Below, piece by piece: positions 59,710 to 64,000 of a DNA stretch of 64,000 nt. Source of the DNA: Ulota crispa (taxonomy: Eukaryota; Streptophyta; Bryopsida; Orthotrichales; Orthotrichaceae); assembly GCA_963920765.1 (NCBI GenBank), contig OY987251.1:12837219-12901218 (forward strand). Direction: 5' to 3'. How positions within the stretch are numbered: the stretch's first letter is position 1; every line of letters starts with the position of its first letter. The position numbers and the translations under genes were made by a program. Below the pieces are notes generated by a model that was not told the origin of the DNA, did not search any database, and was given only the letters and a program-made list of their open reading frames with translations.

Positions 59710-59949
59710 ATTTTAACAAATCCTCCAGTATACGTTTCGAATCCTCCAGGACGTGTTCCAAAATGCCAGCAAATACATCTCTGCGAAAGGTACAGGCAAT
59801 ATTGAAGTAAGCAACAAAGTAATAAAGTTCAGCATGTTAACAAAACATCTCATTTCAAGTGATTGTTCAATTGTAGTAAAAAAGATTAGAGATAACAAAG
59901 AACCAACCATTACAATTATCATATGTCACAGGGATTGCTGACCTATTCA

Positions 59950-61125
59950 TCATCCCTTCTGCACTTTAGACTTCTTGATCACCACCTTCTTCGACCCTCT
60001 ACTTGCACCTCTGTTCGCACCCGCTCCGCCTCGAACAAGTGGCAAAGAAGCAGCAGAAGAACCGAAGCCACTGTTCAGCTTGAACGTATGGAACACCACG
60101 ATGCTGCCACAAGGCAACTCCTGACGGCTGCTACCATCACAAACGTAACCTGCCGGACATACTGAGGCCCCCCACGAACTTGAGGTGTGTAGAGCCTTGC
60201 TCCCCGAAGTAACGTGCACGGACATGGCAAAAACGGCTGGTTTGAATGAAGCAACAACCTTGTCCAGTAGGGTTGGCAGGTCCACTTGCCAGGGGTTGTA
60301 GCCCATGGCTTCGAAACTGGCATAGCTCAGTCCATCTTCTGGAGTAACGTGAATGGTGGAGTGTGCTCCTCCTTCAATACCATTCATGGAGTAACCACAA
60401 GGATCGAAGGCGAAGTCACAAATACGCGACTCCGGCAGCATCTTGTCAATGTTAGCAGCATGCGTCATGTCAGGACCTGTTTCCAGGCCCGAAGCCTTCA
60501 CAAAGTTTGCTGCAGCCTGCCTGTCGAGCTTGGTCATGCACATCTCCAACGTGTACACAGGTTCAGCAGCGCCAAGTCCGTAATCCGCTGCCGTGTAAAT
60601 GTGCCAGTTAGGGAATACACCCTTGCTGCCCATTACAAAGGCCTTGCCTCCACCTCCCAGATTCCCAAAATAGTCCTCCAAATAACGTACCTCCTCGGTG
60701 AAACTCCCATGGGGGTAAGGCTGTACGGCCGGAAACATAAATGTTCCTCTGGTATACTTCACACTACTGACTTTCAGAGACAATTTGCCGCTTGCCTCCA
60801 GGAGGAGCGGCACTGCTCGCAAAAGCTGCGTAGTGCCACAGGTCTTAATCACCATCCGCTGGGGGTAGATAAACAGGCTAGACTCGGAGAGCACATACGA
60901 ATCAAGCTCTTCGTTGCACAAGTGTGCAACGATTGTACACTCCGCAGCACGTAGCATGTTGTCCAGCTCGACCCGAGGTATAGCCCGCAAGCCTTGCCCT
61001 TCAGGGTCACGGAAAACCGGAGCAGTATGAAACTCTATGTCTAGCCGCTTCTCAAATCCTTCAAAACCTGGGCTGGCCACAGAGCCAGCCGCAGAGCCCG
61101 TATCGGTTGGAAATGAGACACCCAT
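59950..61125 (-). CDS. SAMDC: S-adenosylmethionine decarboxylase proenzyme
   Basis: Pyruvoyl enzyme that decarboxylates S-adenosylmethionine to give the aminopropyl donor for spermidine and spermine; cytosolic. A single uninterrupted ORF of 391 residues (plant enzymes are around 360-390). Self-cleavage occurs in YVLSESSLF between Glu81 and Ser82, Ser82 becoming the pyruvoyl group. Other family residues are present: Glu22 and Glu25 in FEGFEKR, Cys96 in KTCGTT, Ser246 in CGYSMNG and His259 in TIHVTPE. TIHVTPEDGLSYASFE (257-272) is the conserved plant segment. The glycine/serine- and lysine-rich tail (355-391) is not conserved. The start ATG has a good context (ACCATGG). No ATG lies between the small upstream ORF and this start. 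Intronless main ORF with introns in the leader is the usual plant arrangement. Translation is expected to be repressed by polyamines through the upstream ORFs. Confidence 0.98.
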   Translation of the reverse strand: MGVSFPTDTGSAAGSVASPGFEGFEKRLDIEFHTAPVFRDPEGQGLRAIPRVELDNMLRAAECTIVAHLCNEELDSYVLSESSLFIYPQRMVIKTCGTTQLLRAVPLLLEASGKLSLKVSSVKYTRGTFMFPAVQPYPHGSFTEEVRYLEDYFGNLGGGGKAFVMGSKGVFPNWHIYTAADYGLGAAEPVYTLEMCMTKLDRQAAANFVKASGLETGPDMTHAANIDKMLPESRICDFAFDPCGYSMNGIEGGAHSTIHVTPEDGLSYASFEAMGYNPWQVDLPTLLDKVVASFKPAVFAMSVHVTSGSKALHTSSSWGASVCPAGYVCDGSSRQELPCGSIVVFHTFKLNSGFGSSAASLPLVRGGAGANRGASRGSKKVVIKKSKVQKG

Positions 61126-61359
61126 GGTTATGTACGTTTACCAAAAATGGTCTTACTGACACAGTAGCGTATCTACAAGAGGTGAAGAGTCACAAGATGG
61201 AAAAAGACGGGAGGTTGAACCGCTCTCCCGAGCGGGGAGCTGATCTGCAGATGCGCAAAATGTTTTCTCGTTTGAAACAACAGATCAGCCCCAAACAAAA
61301 GAGGAATAAAATTTAAAAAAATCTACACTACGTGTATGCTGTTGTTCGATGAGCAAATA

Positions 61360-61688
61360 TCAGGATGGCTTGCGCACGCACTGCACCATACAAAACCAAC
61401 CAAAACGACACAAACTTAATAACATGCTCATCAAATAATTCCAACAAAACCTTCCCCAAATCATTTCCAATAAAATTCAAATCACACAACAAACCTCCGA
61501 AAATGAAACAAAATTTTCCATATCCTTATCTCTTTACATTCAACTAAACAAACACTCACGTTCGAGTATGCAGCAGTGCGAAACTTCTCGCTCCCCCCGT
61601 GTGGCCGTACGTCCTCAATCACATAACCGAGCGGGCTTTCGTACTGTATTGAACTCTTCTTACTCTTCTTACCACCTTTGGTCTCCAT
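61360..61688 (-). CDS. AdoMetDC small upstream ORF (spliced, 49 residues)
   Basis: Exon 61688-61560 encodes 43 residues starting METKGGKK and including SPLGYVIEDVRPHGG and KFRTAAYSN. A 179-bp GT-AG intron (61559-61381, donor GTGAGT) leads to 61380-61360, encoding CVRKPS and a stop. This matches the conserved plant AdoMetDC small upstream peptide through its C-terminus, the part that stalls ribosomes when polyamine is high. The longer in-frame Met at 61724 is not used, since the leader exon probably begins at 61705. Confidence 0.95.
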
Positions 61689-61696
61689 TATAACAT
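61688..61696 (-). CDS. AdoMetDC tiny upstream ORF (Met-Leu-stop)
   Basis: ATG TTA TAA; the last A of the stop codon is the first base of the small upstream ORF (ATGTTATAATGG). The one-base overlap is the known plant arrangement, in which translating the tiny ORF bypasses the small one when polyamine is low. Confidence 0.92.
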   Translation of the reverse strand: ML

Positions 61697-61705
61697 GCAG
61701 ATACC

Positions 61706-62999
61706 CTGTCACACCACACCACAAAACAACCTCAACAACACTTCTTTCAAAACCAAAAATCCGTCGCTAACTACAAACTTTTCTCGGCGAGGCGGAAGAA
61801 ACGCCATCATTCCAAATCTAAAAAGCCACAATTATCACGAGAACGCTTCCTAAATCATCAAAACGTCACCTCTTCTTCCCTCAATAAAAGCACGAGAACA
61901 AGAAAATGACAAAATACACCGTCGCTACAAATATTAACAAACAAACAAAAATTCGAACCGCTACCTCATCAATTCTTAAGAAGTAAACATAAACACAAGC
62001 AAGAAAGCAAAACGCCGCCACGGCTTGAAACGTACAATGACTTCGTCGTCTTGACTGACGGAGAAAACCTTAACCGCAAATTGTGCCAACGCCTAAAACA
62101 TCATCAAAACGTCACCACTTCTTCCCTCAACAAAAGCACGAGCGCAAGAAAATGACAAAATACACAAAAAAAACACCGTCGTTACAAACATTAACAAAAC
62201 AAAACCAAAATTCGAACCGCTATCTCATCAATTCTTAAAAACAATAACACAAGCAAAGCAAGCAAGCACCGCCACGGCAGCAAACATCACCAAAACGTCA
62301 CCTCTTCTTCCCTCAACAAAAGCACGAGCGCAAGAAAAAGACAAAATACACCAAAAAAAAAACACCGTTGTTACAAACATTAACAAACAAAACCAAAATC
62401 CGAACCGCTATCTCATCAATCAATTCTTAAACAGTAAACACAAACACAAGCAAGCAAAACACCGCCACGGCTTGAAACGTACAATGACTTCGTCGTCTTG
62501 ACTGACGGAGAAAATCTTAACCGCAAATTGTGTGCCAACGCCTAACACATCATCAAAACGTCACCTCTTCCTTCCCTCAACAAAAGCACGACCGCAAGAA
62601 AATGAACCAAAATACAGAAAAAAACACCGTCGTTACAAATATTAACAAAATTCGAACCGCTATCTCATCAATCAATTCTATACCAGCAAACATTAACACA
62701 AGCAAACAAAGCACCGCAACGGCATAAGAAAACTTACAATGACTTCGTCGTCTTGACTGACGGAGAAAACCTTAACCGCAAATTATGCCAACGCTTAAAA
62801 CCGCTGGCGTTTTTCACAGGCCAATTCACCAAAGCAAGAGGCAGCCTTCCGTAATCTCCACAAAAAACACCGAGCACGAGGCGAAGCGAGCGCGGCAACA
62901 AAGCTTGAGAAACAAGGCGCGACGAGAGGTGTGGGCTAATGAACGACGAGGGCGTAGATAAGCAGTCGAGAGAAACGGCCGCGACGGCGCAGGACTTAC
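61706..62999 (-). other. Probable first leader intron of AdoMetDC
   Basis: Donor ACTAGTAAGTCC (GT at 62999-62998) and acceptor GTGTGACAG (AG at 61707-61706) would join a short non-coding first exon to the exon with the tiny upstream ORF. No ATG lies in the proposed first exon. Inferred from motifs and from the two-intron leaders of plant AdoMetDC genes. Confidence 0.55.
61852..62800. repeat. Four tandem units of 190-265 bp in the AdoMetDC leader
   Basis: Units begin near 61858, 62102, 62291 and 62553 with AAAACGTCACC then TCTTCTTCCCTCAA. They share AAAATACAC, ATTCGAACCGCTA, CTCATCAAT and, in three units, TTGACTGACGGAGAAAA (62053, 62498 and 62754). They differ by small indels and lie within the proposed leader intron. 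Confidence 0.9.
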
Positions 63000-63085
63000 T
63001 AGTAAGTTCAGTGAGGGGCGCGCCACTAACGGCGGAGCAGGGGTGTGGGGTTTTCGTAGCTTCGGCCGTCGCCGTCGCTTTATAG
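63000..63085 (-). promoter_or_regulatory. AdoMetDC core promoter and first exon
   Basis: CTATAAAG (63085-63078, minus strand) is a good TATA box in GC-rich surroundings. Initiation would be expected about 25-32 bp further on, near 63050, giving a leader exon of about 50 nt ending at 63000. The upstream minus-strand ORFs (62734-63345 and 62826-63482) overlap this promoter and are not supported as genes. Confidence 0.55.
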
Positions 63086-63553
63086 TGGGGCTCTGTGGAC
63101 GGGGATAGGGGCATGCGGTGCGCACTGAATGCGAGGCTGATTGTGTGGTAGGTCGGAAGTGGGGTTCCAGTAGGTAGGTAGGCAGGAGTGGGGGCGGAAA
63201 AGTAGACGGAGGAGGTCGGGTCTTGGTAGGTTGTTGCAGGGGTGGGGTGGGCCGGTGGGGGCACTGGATGGGCATATGAGTAGGAGATGGTGGCAGGCAA
63301 ATTCTGAGCACGCGCCAGAGGACCTGGCCTACCACGTAGCGACATCTGGAGCGTTCCTTGTGTGTGAGGCTGTCCGCAGACGTACCCAATGGAGTGTTTT
63401 CTTTTTTAATATGTTTTTTTCCCAGCACAACATAGGGAATTTTTTTATTAGACCAAACAAGGGCCGACTTCCATAGTTCCATGTTGCATCAGAATTGGAC
63501 ACCGGGATCCGTTTCAACTCAGGTCCTCTTTACGCTGCACCAAATAACTTACA

Positions 63554-63977
63554 CTACACCAAATAGTGCATTTAGGTTGCCCCACCCTAATACTCANNNN
63601 NNNNNNNNNNNNNNNNNNNNNNNNNNNNNNNNNNNNNNNNNNNNNNNNNNNNNNNNNNNNNNNNNNNNNNNNNNNNNNNNNNNNNNNNNNNNNNNNNNNN
63701 NNNNNNNNNNNNNNNNNNNNNNNNNNNNNNNNNNNNNNNNNNNNNNNNNNNNNNNNNNNNNNNNNNNNNNNNNNNNNNNNNNNNNNNNNNNNNNNNGGCA
63801 ATGACAACCTAGGTGGAGAAAGACAAACTAGCAGTGTGCATGTCGTAACCATGTGAAATCCTAATATCTAAAGAGGTACATGCACTTCCAAAGAGCCAAG
63901 CTACGAGTCATGAGGTACCTTTGCATGGTAAGGCAACCTAATTGTTAAGGCAACCTAAATGCACTATTTGGTGTGTA
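63554..63977. mobile_element. Family N inverted-repeat element, with assembly gap
   Basis: ACACCAAATAGTGCATTTAG at the left and CTAAATGCACTATTTGGTGT at the right are inverted. A further left end of the same family begins at about 63982 and is cut by the window end, so copies may be in tandem or nested. Confidence 0.75.
63597..63796. other. Assembly gap (200 N)
   Basis: Run of N inside a family N element; a round 200 suggests a placeholder length, so the true size is unknown. Open frames called across it are artefacts. Confidence 0.98.
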
Positions 63978-64000
63978 CATTCAATAGTGCATTTAGGTTG

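Noticed and set aside
60286-60954. 222-codon plus-strand ORF
   Set aside because: Complete shadow of AdoMetDC, whose frame has all catalytic residues.
61940-62680. tRNA-like B-box (GGTTCGAATT, minus strand) repeated in the AdoMetDC leader
   Set aside because: No A-box at the right distance and no cloverleaf. It recurs because the whole unit is tandemly repeated.
62734-63482. Two minus-strand ORFs of 203 and 218 codons, proline/serine-rich
   Set aside because: They overlap the AdoMetDC TATA box, leader exon and tandem repeats. Their composition reflects GC-rich promoter DNA and no domain is seen.
1-64000. CRISPR array, bacterial operon or phage features
   Set aside because: The genes have spliceosomal introns and are eukaryotic. 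The tandem repeats are satellite-like (155 bp and 190-265 bp), not short repeats with unique spacers.
1-64000. LTR retrotransposon or other retroelement
   Set aside because: No long terminal direct repeats with polymerase or gag-like frames were seen; the large units have inverted ends or short target duplications typical of DNA elements.

Overview
The window comes from a repeat-dense, AT-rich nuclear genome of a streptophyte. The evidence is an S-adenosylmethionine decarboxylase gene whose leader carries the plant-type overlapping tiny/small upstream ORF pair, a plant-type VPS36 and an eL27 gene, all with GT-AG introns. The eL27 C-terminal half, compared from memory, looks more like green-algal than angiosperm eL27, so a seedless land plant or a charophyte alga fits best. 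The species cannot be named.

Layout. 1-26.7 kb: no protein gene I can support. It is a mosaic of short inverted-repeat DNA elements, often nested, with a few GC-richer single-copy islands (9.2-9.8, 14.5-14.9, 17.4-18.9, 19.3-21.2 kb) and a miRNA-like hairpin at 21.2 kb. 26.7-30.9 kb: eL27, minus strand, 4 coding exons. 30.9-32.6 kb: spacer between two divergent genes. 32.6-40.8 kb: VPS36, plus strand, 8 exons, 443 residues, nearly every intron invaded by small elements. 41-49.4 kb: more elements, several paired in inverted orientation. 49.6-57.1 kb: a 7.5-kb MULE-like element bounded by a perfect 9-bp duplication, containing a 155-bp satellite, a GC-rich palindromic array and decayed gene-like fragments. 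57.1-58.9 kb: small elements. 59.0-59.7 kb: two possible exons of an unrecognised plus-strand gene. 59.9-63.1 kb: AdoMetDC on the minus strand with its regulatory leader and promoter. The window ends in a further element holding a 200-base assembly gap.

The three firm genes are housekeeping: eL27 is a 60S ribosomal protein, VPS36 is the ubiquitin-binding ESCRT-II subunit, and AdoMetDC feeds spermidine/spermine synthesis. They share no pathway. eL27 and VPS36 are divergent and may share regulatory DNA.

The most unusual content is a diverse family of TTAA-flanked elements with CCC(C)T...A(G)GGG ends. One copy sits in a tandemly repeated part of VPS36 intron 1, where neighbouring repeat units preserve the empty site; comparison shows directly that TTAA is duplicated on insertion. 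That is the signature of piggyBac/Kolobok/Sola3-type transposition rather than the usual plant MITE superfamilies. No transposase for it is visible here.
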